A stretch of DNA of 64,000 bases from Carnimonas nigrificans ATCC BAA-78 (GTDB lineage: Bacteria > Pseudomonadota > Gammaproteobacteria > Pseudomonadales > Halomonadaceae), in contig NZ_JAGO01000001.1 of assembly GCF_000526695.1 (NCBI RefSeq), positions 1 to 64,000 on the forward strand, given 5' to 3'. Shown in pieces: positions 9,352-18,844 of the stretch. Position numbers and translations under genes: made by a program. The notes below the pieces were generated by a model that was not told the DNA's origin, did no database searches, and worked only from the letters and a program-made list of their open reading frames with translations. Position 1 is the stretch's first letter. Each line of letters opens with the position of its first letter.

Positions 9352-10671
9352 ATGCGTCCCACCCCTGTGCAGCTTGTAGAGCAGGCTCCCATGAGCCGCA
9401 TCCAGGTTATCGCGGTAGCCATGACCATCCTGCTCAATGCGCTGGATGGCTTCGATGTACTGTCCGTCAGTTTTGCCGCGCCCGGTATATCCCAGGAATT
9501 TGGCGTTAGCCATAGCATGCTGGGCACCGTACTGGCGGCTGAACTGGTTGGCATGGGCTTTGGGTCGATACTACTCGGTAACCTTGCTGACAAGCGGGGG
9601 CGGCGCTTTACCATTTTGCTCTGCCTTGCCATCACTGGGTGCGGCATGCTGGCTACCGCACTGGTGAGCAATATCTATAGCCTGCTGGCCCTGCGTGTTA
9701 TCACGGGATTTGGGATAGGCGGCACGCTGGCGGCGATTACCGCTGCTGCCGCTGAGCACAGTAATGAGCGCAACCGGGGCTTGTGCGTGGCATTTTCTGC
9801 CGTGGGCTATCCGGTGGGAGGCATAGTGGGAGGGATCGTCGCCTCCTGGCTGCTGACCCGCTATAGCTGGCACTCGGTGTTTCTGTTCGGCAGCGTCGCC
9901 ACTTTTATCTGCCTGATAGCAACGCTCTTCGCCATGCCTGAAACGGTTCCCCAGCTCTGCAACAGGCCGCGCCGCTCTTCTCTCGTAAAGTTGAACAAGC
10001 TGCTGAAGCGTATGGGTCATGAGGAAGTGGCAGCACTGCCGAGCACCGACGGCCCAGCGCCCGCCATTCCGCTGGCACAGCTCTTCTCCCCTCGCTGGAT
10101 CAAGCGCACGCTGCTTGTGTCAGCCGCCACCGCCTTGCACATGGGTACCTTTTACTTCCTGATCAAATGGCTGCCCACCATCGCCGTTGGTCAGGGGTTC
10201 AGCGCTTCTGCCGCAGGCGGGGTGATGGTGTGGTCCAATATCGGCGGCGCTCTGGGCGGCATTGCAGCGGGATTTATCTGCCGCTATGTCTCCGTCTATA
10301 CCACCGCGATTGGCGTGATGCTGCTCTCCTTCATCATGTTGAGCCTGTTTGGTTTCGTGCCGTCCAGCCTGATCCTGCTGGCGGTGGCTGCGGCCATCAC
10401 CAGTTTCTTTACCAATGGCGGAATCGCGACTGTCTATTCGGTGATTACCGATGTTTTTTCTACCCAGGTAAGAGCCGCTGGCACCGGCTTTGCGATTGGC
10501 GTGGGGCGGGCAGGTGCGGCCGCTTCGCCGATACTGGCGGGCTTCCTGTTCGACAGCGGACTGAGCCTGACAAGTGTCGCCATGACCATGGGCTGTGGTG
10601 CGCTTGCCGGCAGCTTCTGTCTGATGCTGATCGACAAGACAAGCCCCGCTGAAAGTACAGCCCCAGCTTGA
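9352..10671 (+). CDS. Aromatic acid:H+ symporter (AAHS family MFS, PcaK-like)
   Basis: A 439-residue, 12-helix permease of the aromatic acid:H+ symporter family. TM1 has the hallmark LNALDGFDVLSVSF with its two acidic residues, followed by the loop GNLADKRGRRFT. It probably brings protocatechuate, or quinate/shikimate, into the cell for the pca enzymes. ATG 9352 is preferred over the in-frame GTG at 9337 because GTGGAG at 9337-9342 is itself the ribosome binding site, 9 bp upstream. The gene sits 46 bp before the fused dehydratase gene on the same strand, so the two are probably co-transcribed. If that enzyme works in the periplasm, protocatechuate is the most sensible substrate. Confidence 0.85.
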   Translation: MRPTPVQLVEQAPMSRIQVIAVAMTILLNALDGFDVLSVSFAAPGISQEFGVSHSMLGTVLAAELVGMGFGSILLGNLADKRGRRFTILLCLAITGCGMLATALVSNIYSLLALRVITGFGIGGTLAAITAAAAEHSNERNRGLCVAFSAVGYPVGGIVGGIVASWLLTRYSWHSVFLFGSVATFICLIATLFAMPETVPQLCNRPRRSSLVKLNKLLKRMGHEEVAALPSTDGPAPAIPLAQLFSPRWIKRTLLVSAATALHMGTFYFLIKWLPTIAVGQGFSASAAGGVMVWSNIGGALGGIAAGFICRYVSVYTTAIGVMLLSFIMLSLFGFVPSSLILLAVAAAITSFFTNGGIATVYSVITDVFSTQVRAAGTGFAIGVGRAGAAASPILAGFLFDSGLSLTSVAMTMGCGALAGSFCLMLIDKTSPAESTAPA

Positions 10672-10717
10672 TATCCAGAATTCAAAGACCCATTTCTCCT
10701 ACAGGTGAGTGCATCCC

Positions 10718-12448
10718 ATGTCTGATGTAAACCATCGCCGCCGCTTTTTGACCGGCACCAGCGCCATGCTGGGCGCCATTGCCATGGGCTATTCTTCGCG
10801 TGATCTTTTCGCCGCAGATGCTCATGCCTCCCCAGTGCGCGCCCCATCACCCGCAGAGAGAAAGATGACGAATACCAACGCGCCTGCCATCAAGAATCCG
10901 CTGTTTATCAACACCATTATTCTGGGCGGTTCGGTAGAAGAGAAAGTCACCGCCGCGCGTCAGGCAGGCTTCCAGCAGATCGAGTTGTGGCGTCAGGATG
11001 TCGAGCACTTTGCTCAAGGCCCCGCTCGCTTAAAAAGCCTGCTGGATGAACAAGCCCTCGGCCTGACCGACTATCAGGTGCTGCTCGATTTTGATGGTGC
11101 GCCTCCTGACAAGCGCGCTGCCAAGCGTGAAGAAGCCGTGCAGATGCTGGAAACAGCCAAAGCCGTGGGGGCAACCACCCTGCTGGTGCCCGCTTCCACC
11201 GATCGCGAGTGCCAGGCCCAGCGTGTTGTCGAGGATATGCGCTGGCTGACGCAGCAAGCCGCCCAACGCAATCTGCGGATTGCCTATGAAGGCATGGCGT
11301 GGAGCACCGTTAATCCGACGCTGCCCGCGGCGTGGCGCGTGGTGCAGGAAATCGACGCACCCAATCTCGGTCTGGTAGTGGATGCCTTCCACATTTTTGT
11401 GCGCAAGCGTACTGCCGCTGATCTCGATGGCATTCCGCTGGAGAAGATATTTCTGGTGCAGCTCTCCGATCTCGGTCATGACGAGCAGGTCACGGCGGAT
11501 AATCTGGTGGATATCGCTCGCCATCGGCGGCTATTGCCCGGTGATGGTGACTTCCCGCTCGACTCTCTGCTGGAGCGCTTGAAGGGCTATACCGGCCCCA
11601 TCGGTCTCGAAGTCTTCAATGATGAAATGCGCAGCCAGCCCCCTGCGGAAGTTGCCCAGAAAGCCATGAGCAAACTTCGGAAGGTGCTGGGCATTCCTCA
11701 GCGCCTGAAAAGAAGAGGCGATATGCCTGCGGTGCTGGTGCCGGTTACTCAGGGCGACACGGCGGAAGCGCTGGCTTTTATCAGCAAGGCCCAGCACGCC
11801 CCTGCCATCGACTTTCTTGAATTGCGCCTTGATATGCTCACCGAAGCACCTTCAGCGCAGGCGCTCAGCCGCTACGTCGCCAGCGCCCTGCATCAGATGG
11901 ACAAGACGGGCGCCATTGTCACCTTCCGCACCAAGGCTGAAGGCGGTGAAACCGCTATTTCCACGCAGGAATACGTTCGCCTCTACGAATCAGTGCTGGC
12001 CCACGCCACGCCTGACTTTATTGATGTGGAAATCAATCGCGGCGAGCAGGCGGTAGCGGCCATTATCGAGAATGCCCGCCAGCATGGCGTCGGGGTGATT
12101 CTCTCATCCCATGACTTCAAGGCGACGGCGCCTCGGGATGAGCTTCTTGCTCTGATGGAGCGTATGCACGAGGTGGGCGCTGATGTGGTCAAGGTGGCGA
12201 CCATGCCGAATGACATGGATGATGTGCTCGCTCTGCTCTCTGCCAGTTGGGCCTTCAAGCAGCAACACCCTGACCATGAGCTGATCAGCATGTCGATGGG
12301 AGAGTTGGGCGTGATCTCGCGCCTTGCGGGAGAGGTGTTTGGTTCAGACGCTACCTTCGGCATGATAGGTACAGGATCGGCCCCCGGGCAGGTGGAGGTC
12401 GAAAAGCTGAGCCACTGCCTGACCGATATACATTCGATCATCGCCTGA
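10718..12448 (+). CDS. Fused 3-dehydroshikimate dehydratase / type I 3-dehydroquinate dehydratase with Tat signal
   Basis: A 576-residue two-domain protein. Residues 1-38 look like a twin-arginine signal (HRRRFLTG, a small-residue hydrophobic stretch, then AHA-S as cleavage site). Residues 60-325 form a xylose-isomerase-like TIM barrel with likely metal ligands E191 (AYEG), D222 and H225 (VVDAFH), Q248 and E298 (LEVFN), as in 3-dehydroshikimate dehydratases. Residues 338-576 form a type I dehydroquinase with ELRLD (368-372), R404 (FRTK), catalytic H465 (SSHDF) and Schiff-base K492 (VKVA). It should turn 3-dehydroquinate into protocatechuate in two steps, probably in the periplasm. ATG 10718 has AGGTGAG 8 bp upstream; an in-frame GTG lies three codons earlier. 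A much later ATG at 10865 would give a cytoplasmic form. Confidence 0.88.
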   Translation: MSDVNHRRRFLTGTSAMLGAIAMGYSSRDLFAADAHASPVRAPSPAERKMTNTNAPAIKNPLFINTIILGGSVEEKVTAARQAGFQQIELWRQDVEHFAQGPARLKSLLDEQALGLTDYQVLLDFDGAPPDKRAAKREEAVQMLETAKAVGATTLLVPASTDRECQAQRVVEDMRWLTQQAAQRNLRIAYEGMAWSTVNPTLPAAWRVVQEIDAPNLGLVVDAFHIFVRKRTAADLDGIPLEKIFLVQLSDLGHDEQVTADNLVDIARHRRLLPGDGDFPLDSLLERLKGYTGPIGLEVFNDEMRSQPPAEVAQKAMSKLRKVLGIPQRLKRRGDMPAVLVPVTQGDTAEALAFISKAQHAPAIDFLELRLDMLTEAPSAQALSRYVASALHQMDKTGAIVTFRTKAEGGETAISTQEYVRLYESVLAHATPDFIDVEINRGEQAVAAIIENARQHGVGVILSSHDFKATAPRDELLALMERMHEVGADVVKVATMPNDMDDVLALLSASWAFKQQHPDHELISMSMGELGVISRLAGEVFGSDATFGMIGTGSAPGQVEVEKLSHCLTDIHSIIA

Positions 12449-12754
12449 TAGTCAGGCTGAAAGCAGGGCCGCTCGCAGAAGCGCCAATGGCTGCAAGCCT
12501 ACCAGACGGCCAACGGCGTTGGAGAGCATTCGCGAGCGCCTGCGTTCCATACCATTACCGGCCCGTGCTCCCCAACCTGCATCGTTATCAAGGGGGCGAA
12601 CACGCGGCAAACTCCCCCTTCTGTGCCTGAGATGGCTGCGCACGCTACTCTCTACCGTGCTCTTCTGATAACCACACTTCTGCGATAGCCAAAAAAGGCC
12701 GGAACACCCTTCTGGGGCTTCCGGCGGCATATTTAGGCTAGATATTTCGGCGTA
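12449..12754. other. Convergent gap between the fused dehydratase gene and pcaG
   Basis: About 306 bp lie between two convergent genes. The right part holds the pcaG-side terminator at 12691-12725. The rest shows no convincing gene or repeat. Confidence 0.6.
12691..12725 (-). terminator. Rho-independent terminator of the pca operon
   Basis: GCCGGAA (12698-12704) pairs with TTCCGGC (12719-12725), with further pairing of CCC with GGG inside. On the minus strand the hairpin is followed by a run of six T (A6 at 12691-12696). It lies 30 bp past the pcaG stop and ends the long minus-strand pca unit. Confidence 0.75.
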
Positions 12755-13390
12755 TCAGAAATCGAAAAACACCGTCTCCTTCTCCCCCTGCAACCGAATA
12801 TCGAAACGGTAGCGAGTGATGCCATCGCTGCTCTCTTCTTTGTGAGCGATCAGTGTTTTGCGACGGTTGGGGGATTCGATCGCATTCAGCACCGGGCATT
12901 GCAGATTGGCCTGCGCTTCATCATCGAAGTAGAGGCGCGTATTCAGGTGAATATTGATACCGCGGGCAAAGATGGCCAGATTCACATGGGGGGCCATGTG
13001 GCGCCCGTCGGGGAATTCAACGGCACCAGGCTTTACGGTTACTACGCGCCACTCGCCCTCATTTTCGACGGTGGCGGCGGTACGTCCAAAGCTGTTGAAC
13101 GGCGCTTGCAGATCATAGCTTTCGTGATATTCCCCCTGCGCATCCGCCTGCCACAGTTCCAGCAGGGCATCGCGAACCGTATCGTTATTGCCATCAATCA
13201 CTCGGCCAACCAGCTCGATGCGCTCACCTTCAGCATCTTCATGGGCCATTTCGTTCCAGATCTCTTCAGCACGGGGCGGTAATCCGGCAATGCTTAACGC
13301 CAGCCCGATATGAACATAGGGGCCGGCGGTCTGGGAAGCGGTTTCTCGCAGCACGCTGGCAGACGCGGGCAGTGTATTGGGCTGCTGCAT
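12755..13390 (-). CDS. pcaG: Protocatechuate 3,4-dioxygenase alpha subunit
   Basis: A 211-residue intradiol dioxygenase subunit that pairs with PcaH to open the ring of protocatechuate between carbons 3 and 4, giving 3-carboxy-cis,cis-muconate. The N-terminus has TASQTAGPYVHIGL and the core has DALLELWQADAQGEY, typical of alpha subunits. The alpha subunit lacks the full iron ligand set, as expected, because iron sits in the beta subunit. The start follows pcaH with only 3 bp between stop and start codon, so the two are coupled. It is the last gene of the minus-strand pca unit. Confidence 0.95.
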   Translation of the reverse strand: MQQPNTLPASASVLRETASQTAGPYVHIGLALSIAGLPPRAEEIWNEMAHEDAEGERIELVGRVIDGNNDTVRDALLELWQADAQGEYHESYDLQAPFNSFGRTAATVENEGEWRVVTVKPGAVEFPDGRHMAPHVNLAIFARGINIHLNTRLYFDDEAQANLQCPVLNAIESPNRRKTLIAHKEESSDGITRYRFDIRLQGEKETVFFDF

Positions 13391-13393
13391 GGT

Positions 13394-14131
13394 TTACCCC
13401 TGATTCTCAAAGTAGGTTTGCAAGGCACCGCGCACCACGATATCGAAGCGGTAGGCGAGATAATCCATGGTGCGACTGCGCGCCATATCGAGACGGCCCA
13501 TCATGGTCTCTACTGCCTCGGGGTCACGCAGGGTATGCACAATGGGGCACAGCGGTATCAGCGGGTCCCCTTCAAAGTACATTTGCGTAATCAGCCGTGT
13601 GGAGATGGCTGGCCCCATCACCGAGACATGAATGTGCGCAGGGCGCCAGCTATTGGCGTCATTCGGCCAGGGGTAAGGGCCGGGCTTGATGGTACGGAAG
13701 CGATACCAGCCTTCCTCATCGGTCAGGCAACGCCCCACCCCACCAAAGTTGGGATCAAGGGGAGCCAGATAGCCATCCTTCTTGTGACGATAGCGACCTC
13801 CGGCATTGGCTTGCCACATCTCGACCAGCGTATGCGGCACCGGCTTGCCGAACTGGTCGATAACACGTCCGAACATCATGATCCGCTCGCCAATCGGCAA
13901 ACCCGCCTGCTGTTCGTTGTCACGGAAGTTGAGCAACAGGTCATTATCGTGGGCGCCCATCCGCAGCTTGCGGAAATCCGGGCCGCTCAGCTCGGAGACG
14001 GTGCGGTTGAGCATGCTGACCAGCGCCTGCTGGGGCGAGCGTGGCACCGAGGTCTTGTAGCCCGGCGCATAGGCCGGTGGATGCCACGTTCGATCTCGCG
14101 GCACGAAATGTTGCTTGATGTCATTCGCCAT
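13394..14131 (-). CDS. pcaH: Protocatechuate 3,4-dioxygenase beta subunit
   Basis: A 245-residue, iron-binding catalytic subunit. All four Fe(III) ligands of the family can be placed: Y114 (GGRYRHKKD), Y153 (GPYPW), H166 and H168 (RPAHIHVSV). They are offset by six from the Pseudomonas putida numbering. The fold is the intradiol dioxygenase beta sandwich. It acts in the cytoplasm with PcaG. AGGTGA lies upstream of ATG 14131. A 173-bp A+T-rich gap separates it from pcaQ, so pcaHG may have its own PcaQ-dependent promoter as well as read-through from the operon. Confidence 0.96.
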   Translation of the reverse strand: MANDIKQHFVPRDRTWHPPAYAPGYKTSVPRSPQQALVSMLNRTVSELSGPDFRKLRMGAHDNDLLLNFRDNEQQAGLPIGERIMMFGRVIDQFGKPVPHTLVEMWQANAGGRYRHKKDGYLAPLDPNFGGVGRCLTDEEGWYRFRTIKPGPYPWPNDANSWRPAHIHVSVMGPAISTRLITQMYFEGDPLIPLCPIVHTLRDPEAVETMMGRLDMARSRTMDYLAYRFDIVVRGALQTYFENQG

Positions 14132-14224
14132 TGGCGGTCACCTTTCACCTGAATATCTCACCTGAATGTCCGGTGATGTTTTCCTGTTCAGCCACAGATG
14201 CCAAGTGAAATGCTCGCGCCGCCA

Positions 14225-14309
14225 TATAACCATATGAATATACCCAACCAAGGTATAACACGCTTATAACGGCGGCGAGCACATAAAAAGGTATCCATGG
14301 ATGGTTATA
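14225..14309. promoter_or_regulatory. Possible PcaQ-binding region upstream of pcaH
   Basis: Two perfect 9-base inverted copies of TATAACCAT lie at 14225-14233 (plus) and 14301-14309 (minus), 67 bp apart, in the A+T-rich gap between pcaQ and pcaH. ATAACC is the half-site I recall for PcaQ in rhizobia (ATAACC-N4-GGTTAA). The full site is not present here, so this is only a candidate. Confidence 0.35.
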
Positions 14310-15219
14310 GGGTGCGGCTCTCTGCGGCTGCCAGCACAAGGCAGTCGTAGAATTCACGTGCTGCGAGGCTCAAGGGCAGCGTTATATTGGTGGAGACGCC
14401 CACCGAGCCGCCCTGTGGCTCCAGCGCTACCGGCAGTTGGGCCACGGCACCGGCATCGACCTCCTGATGCACGGCATCCCAGGGGGCGACCCAGATTGCA
14501 TCGCTGCCCAGCATGTATTCCCGCCCTAGCCACAGCGAGAGTGTTTCCAGGGCGATGGTGGGCGTCCAGCCGCCCTGTTCCACCCAGAATCTCTCCACTT
14601 GCTCGCGCAGGGTGGTCGAGGGGAGCGGTACGATCCAGGGGTAGTGCATCAACCGCTCGCCCGCGTTGGGGTCTTCGACCAATGGATGACCTGAGCGAAC
14701 TGCCAGCACCAGCGGTTCACGGTAAAAGTGTTCAAAGGTCAGGCCACGAATCTCGCGCGCTTCGCTCATCCGCCCCACCACCATATCCAGCTCGCCCTGG
14801 CTGAGCCGCGATAGAAGATAGGCACTGGGGCCGGTCACGGCCTGCACACGTGTACCCGGATTGAGCTTCCCCAGGCGCAACAGCGCAGTTGGCAGCAGAT
14901 GGCGCTCTACCGTGGATAGCACACCTAAACGCACTACCGAGCGCTCGGCGCTGTGGCGAACGGCCTGAATCCCGTCGCCCAGGCTGCGCAGTGCTGGCCC
15001 TGCATGACGCAGCAGAGTCATTCCTGCGGCTGTCAGCGCGACACCGGCGGAGCTGCGTTCGAACAGCTCAGCGTCGAGCACTTCCTCCAGCTCTCGAATG
15101 GTTTTCGACATGGCGGGCTGGGAGATGGAGAGTGACTGCGCGGCCTTCACCATGCTGCGCAGCCGCGCCACCTCTTGAAACGCTATCAGGTGACGCAGTT
15201 TGACGCGCGGATTCAGCAT
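14305..15219 (-). CDS. pcaQ: LysR-family regulator of protocatechuate genes
   Basis: A 304-residue LysR protein of the PcaQ/GbpR type. The helix-turn-helix region reads SMVKAAQSLSISQPAMSKTIRELEEVL, followed by the effector domain. PcaQ proteins activate pca genes in response to the 3-carboxymuconate lactone product. Unusually, the gene is not divergent but embedded in the operon between pcaDC and pcaH, 6 bp after the pcaDC stop and in the same direction. This placement lets it be made with the pathway. The family assignment is by resemblance and context. Confidence 0.87.
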   Translation of the reverse strand: MLNPRVKLRHLIAFQEVARLRSMVKAAQSLSISQPAMSKTIRELEEVLDAELFERSSAGVALTAAGMTLLRHAGPALRSLGDGIQAVRHSAERSVVRLGVLSTVERHLLPTALLRLGKLNPGTRVQAVTGPSAYLLSRLSQGELDMVVGRMSEAREIRGLTFEHFYREPLVLAVRSGHPLVEDPNAGERLMHYPWIVPLPSTTLREQVERFWVEQGGWTPTIALETLSLWLGREYMLGSDAIWVAPWDAVHQEVDAGAVAQLPVALEPQGGSVGVSTNITLPLSLAAREFYDCLVLAAAESRTL

Positions 15220-15225
15220 CAGGCG

Positions 15226-16395
15226 CTATCCCCAGCCGTGCTGTCTGGCCAGCGCAAAGGCATGGTTGGCAGCCGGAACACCCGCATAAACGGCTACATG
15301 CATCAGCACCTGACGCAACTCAGCTTCACTGAGGCCGATGCGCTGGGCTGTCCGCAGATGCAGCTCCAGCTCTTCACGCCCCAGTGCCGCCAGAATGGCG
15401 GTGGTAATCATGCTGCGTTCGCGATGGGTCAAATCGGGATTGCTCCATAGCTCGCCCCACGCCAGACGCGTAATCATGTTCTGGAAGGGCGCATCAAAGG
15501 AACTCGCTCTGGCAGAAGCTCTTTCGACATGCTCTGCGCCCAATACACGCTTGCGTGTCTCCAGACCGCTGGCATAGCTCACAGGCTCGCCGGGCACGTA
15601 ACCTGTGTTGTCGCTTAACCAGCGCTGCAACAGCGTGGCAAAGGCATCAGGCGCTTCAAGTGCAGGAACATGCCCTACTTCCTTGAGCAGTTCGATAGGC
15701 GCGCCGCCCAGTTCCTTCGCCAAGGCTTCAAGAGTCTCCGGCGGCGTTGAAACATCATCGGCGCCCGCTATCAAATGTACCGGTACGTCGCCCTTGGGCA
15801 GCGCGTCCATAAAGGAAGTCGCTCCCAGCAGCTCACACAATCTCGCGTAAGACTCACCATCCGTGCGGCCAAGCGCCACCTTCCAACCGGCGGCCAGCGC
15901 TTCATGCTGATGATGGCTGTGTGCCGAGAACCAGCGCGGCACAAACTCGTCCACCAGCGCATTCAGCCCCTCGCTGCGTACTCGCTCGGCGCGGGCCTGC
16001 CACATGTCCGGCGCCCCGATCACCGCACCGGTGTTGGTCAGCGTGGCAGAGAGCAGATGCTCGCTGTGCTTAGCCAGAAGCTGCTGACCAATCACGCCAC
16101 CGATGGAGGTACCCACGAAGTGGAAACGCGATGCTCCGGCCACCTCTGCCAGTGCGATCACTTCCTGCGCAAGATCAGCGACGCCCAGCGGCTGATGCTC
16201 AGGCCAGGGGGCGCTGCTCCCGTGACCGGGAAGATCCCAGCTGAGTATCCGAAAATGGCGAACCAGGGGAGTGAGCAGTTCATCCCACACGCTCTGATTC
16301 ATCCCCAGCGGGTGCGCCAGAATCACCAGTGACTGGGTTTTATCGCCAAGCAGGCGATAGCTCACCGTGCGTCCATTGATGGTACAAAAGGACAT
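15226..16395 (-). CDS. pcaL: 3-oxoadipate enol-lactonase / 4-carboxymuconolactone decarboxylase fusion
   Basis: A 389-residue fusion of PcaD and PcaC (often called PcaL). Residues 1-260 are an alpha/beta hydrolase with nucleophile S97 in GTSIGG, a later acid in AGADDVSTP and a catalytic histidine in EVGHVPAL. They hydrolyse 3-oxoadipate enol-lactone. Residues 265-389 are a carboxymuconolactone decarboxylase domain (LTHRERSMITTAILAALGRE), which makes that lactone from 4-carboxymuconolactone. The two steps therefore run in reverse order of the domains. ATG 16395 has AGGAGG upstream. It follows pcaB by 12 bp. Confidence 0.94.
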   Translation of the reverse strand: MSFCTINGRTVSYRLLGDKTQSLVILAHPLGMNQSVWDELLTPLVRHFRILSWDLPGHGSSAPWPEHQPLGVADLAQEVIALAEVAGASRFHFVGTSIGGVIGQQLLAKHSEHLLSATLTNTGAVIGAPDMWQARAERVRSEGLNALVDEFVPRWFSAHSHHQHEALAAGWKVALGRTDGESYARLCELLGATSFMDALPKGDVPVHLIAGADDVSTPPETLEALAKELGGAPIELLKEVGHVPALEAPDAFATLLQRWLSDNTGYVPGEPVSYASGLETRKRVLGAEHVERASARASSFDAPFQNMITRLAWGELWSNPDLTHRERSMITTAILAALGREELELHLRTAQRIGLSEAELRQVLMHVAVYAGVPAANHAFALARQHGWG

Positions 16396-16407
16396 GAAGT
16401 ACCTCCT

Positions 16408-17589
16408 TCAAGCTGTTGTGGTCTGTACTGCCAGCGCATCGAGCACACGATCTACCTGTGCTCCGCTGCTACCGAGATATTCTGCCAGCGGGCGCTGTTC
16501 AAGCGCTTCAAGACTATGGGAGAGATTGCGTGCCATCGCTTCTTCATGCACCTGAAGCCCGTCTATCAGTGCCGCCAGCAGTTCCAGTGCGCCTTCCAGC
16601 TCCACCACTGCATCCAAAAGGGGCGCCCACTCCGCGTGCCACTCCCCAAGGCCCCGCTCCAGAGGCTGGGCACCGCTGGTCGAGATCACGCCATAGTGGG
16701 CATGAATATGGCGCGCCGCAGCGCGAATGCGTCCACAGCCGATCGGATTGGATTTATGCGGCATCGAGGAGGAGCCGCCCACGCCTTCCTGCGCAGGCTC
16801 GCTCAACTCCCCGACTTCACTTTGGCACATCAAGGCGATATCGAGGGCGTTTTTCTCGGCGCCTACCGCTACGCCGTCGAGTGCTGCCATCAGTGCCAGC
16901 AGCGGCTGACGGTCGGTGTGCCAGGGCAGCATGGGGGTCGCGAGGCCGAGCTTGCCAGCCAGCGCGTGCATCAGCGCCAGGCCGTGTTCGCCAAGGCCGG
17001 TATGTACTCCGACAGGGCCGCCGAACTGCACAAAAAGCCCGTGCTGCACCACGTTTTCCAGACGTTCTTCCGCCTTGAGCATGGCCGCCGCCCACTGCGC
17101 CACCTTGACACCAAAGGTCATCGGCACGGCCTGCTGCATCAGGGTACGGCCGATCATCGGCAGGTCGCGATAGCGCCGCATCAGCTTTCCATATCCACCG
17201 CGCAGCAGGGCAAGCTGTTTGAGACTCGCTTCAAGGCGCGGTTTGATCAGCAGCATCAGCGCGCTATCGACAATATCCTGGCTGGTCGCGCCATGATGGA
17301 AGTAGCGGCGCAGCTCCTCGGGCAGCATCGCCTTCGCCTGTTTGACGAAGGGAATCGCGACATTGCCGCCCTTGCCCACATCGGCTGCCAACGCATCCAT
17401 ATCAAAGTGGGCGGGCAGAATGACCGCCGCCAATTGAGCCGAAACACCTTCAGGCAGAATACCGGCCTCTTCTTCGACCTGTGCAAGCGCCAGCTCCACC
17501 CGACACAGCGCCTCCACCACACTGCGGTCATCAAGCTCGGCAAGCCCGTGGCGACTCATGAAAGGGTGCCGGAAAAACCGGTCATACAT
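16408..17589 (-). CDS. pcaB: 3-carboxy-cis,cis-muconate cycloisomerase
   Basis: A 393-residue member of the fumarase/argininosuccinate lyase superfamily. It lactonises 3-carboxy-cis,cis-muconate to 4-carboxymuconolactone. It carries the superfamily signature GGSSSMPHKSNPIG (271-284) and the ATSQD segment (101-105). It is shorter at the C-terminus than the roughly 450-residue Pseudomonas and Acinetobacter enzymes, like several other proteobacterial forms. ATG 17589 has AAGGAG 7 bp upstream. It lies between pcaF and the pcaDC fusion on the minus strand. Confidence 0.93.
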   Translation of the reverse strand: MYDRFFRHPFMSRHGLAELDDRSVVEALCRVELALAQVEEEAGILPEGVSAQLAAVILPAHFDMDALAADVGKGGNVAIPFVKQAKAMLPEELRRYFHHGATSQDIVDSALMLLIKPRLEASLKQLALLRGGYGKLMRRYRDLPMIGRTLMQQAVPMTFGVKVAQWAAAMLKAEERLENVVQHGLFVQFGGPVGVHTGLGEHGLALMHALAGKLGLATPMLPWHTDRQPLLALMAALDGVAVGAEKNALDIALMCQSEVGELSEPAQEGVGGSSSMPHKSNPIGCGRIRAAARHIHAHYGVISTSGAQPLERGLGEWHAEWAPLLDAVVELEGALELLAALIDGLQVHEEAMARNLSHSLEALEQRPLAEYLGSSGAQVDRVLDALAVQTTTA

Positions 17590-17615
17590 GGTGACGCTCC
17601 TTCATAGCGACCAGG

Positions 17616-18830
17616 TTAAAGACGTTCGATGATGGCAGCGATGCCTTGCCCCACGCCAATGCACATGGTGCACAGGGCGTAGCGTCCATGAGTGCGTTCA
17701 AGCTGATGCAGCGCCGCCATGGCGATTCGTGTGCCGCTCGCGCCCAGCGGGTGGCCCAGCGCAATGGCCCCCCCATTGGGATTAACGTGATCAGCATCAT
17801 CGGGCAGGCCAAGCTCCCGCAACACGCCCAGCGACTGGGCGGCGAAGGCTTCATTCAGCTCGATCACATCCATCTGCTCAAGGCGTAAACCGGTGCGCTC
17901 AAGCACCTTGCGTACCGCTGGCACCGGCCCCAGCCCCATGACCCTGGGTGCAACACCAGCGACCGCTGTCGCAACGATGCGCGCGCGGGGTGTTAGCCCA
18001 TAGCGCTCCGCCGCCTGACGGTTTCCGATCAGCAGCGCACCGGCACCATCATTGACCCCGGAAGCGTTGCCCGCCGTAATGGTGCCGTCGGGGCGCACGA
18101 CAGGCTTGAGGCGAGCCAGACCTTCAAGGGAAGAGTCGGGGCGCAGGTGCTCATCCTCGCTGACGATGAGCGGAGACTGCTTGCTCCGCGGAACTTCTAC
18201 CGCCACGATCTCTTCGGCCAGTAGCCCCTTCTGCTGGGCGGCGGCGGCGCGCTGTTGGCTCAGCAGGGCGAAGGCGTCCTGATCCTCGCGGGAGATTCCG
18301 TATTGATCGGCGATGTTCTCGGCGGTTTCGGGCATGGAATCTACCCCATAGAGCGCTTTCATCTGCGGATTGATGAAACGCCAGCCGATGGTGGTATCTT
18401 CGAGCCTGGCTCCCCGCGAATAGGCAGATTCCGCCTTGCCCATCACGAAGGGAGCGCGGGACATGCTCTCGACGCCTCCCGCCACCATCAGGGAAGCCTC
18501 ACCGGCCTTGATCGCACGGGCGGCAATGCCCAGCGCATCGAGGCCAGAGCCGCACAGCCGGTTAACGGTCGAACCGGCAACGCTCTCGGGCAGTCCCGCC
18601 AGCAGCAGCGCCATACGCGCCACGTTGCGGTTATCCTCACCGGCCTGGTTGGCACAGCCAACAACCACATCGTCGATCGCTTCCCGTGCAAGATCGGGAT
18701 GGCGATCCAGCAGCGAACGAATGACCACCGCCGCCAGGTCATCCGGGCGCACAGCGGCAAGTCCACCGCCGTAGCGGCCAAAGGGAGTGCGGAGTGCATC
18801 GAAGATCAGTGCGTCTTCCTGTAAGGGCAT
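17616..18830 (-). CDS. pcaF: 3-oxoadipyl-CoA thiolase
   Basis: A 404-residue thiolase that cleaves 3-oxoadipyl-CoA to succinyl-CoA and acetyl-CoA, the last step of the pathway. Visible motifs are the acylated cysteine in [17 protein letters not shown], the catalytic histidine in [17 protein letters not shown] and the second cysteine in [10 protein letters not shown]. The ATG at 18830 ([18 protein letters not shown]) has GAGGAG 10 bp upstream. A TTG at 18848 would add six residues and overlap the pcaJ stop. The start choice does not affect function. Confidence 0.93.
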   Translation of the reverse strand: MPLQEDALIFDALRTPFGRYGGGLAAVRPDDLAAVVIRSLLDRHPDLAREAIDDVVVGCANQAGEDNRNVARMALLLAGLPESVAGSTVNRLCGSGLDALGIAARAIKAGEASLMVAGGVESMSRAPFVMGKAESAYSRGARLEDTTIGWRFINPQMKALYGVDSMPETAENIADQYGISREDQDAFALLSQQRAAAAQQKGLLAEEIVAVEVPRSKQSPLIVSEDEHLRPDSSLEGLARLKPVVRPDGTITAGNASGVNDGAGALLIGNRQAAERYGLTPRARIVATAVAGVAPRVMGLGPVPAVRKVLERTGLRLEQMDVIELNEAFAAQSLGVLRELGLPDDADHVNPNGGAIALGHPLGASGTRIAMAALHQLERTHGRYALCTMCIGVGQGIAAIIERL

Positions 18831-18844
18831 GGCTATTCGACTCC

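Noticed and set aside
13310-14152. 280-residue open frame antisense to pcaH
   Set aside because: All iron ligands and the pca context support the minus-strand gene instead.
14145-14357. 70-residue minus-strand frame with one hydrophobic segment between pcaQ and pcaH
   Set aside because: It overlaps the pcaQ 3' end by about 50 bases, has no clear ribosome binding site and lies in the presumed promoter region; kept as unproven.
16516-17607. 363-residue open frame antisense to pcaB
   Set aside because: Shadow frame; pcaB carries the fumarase-lyase signature on the other strand.
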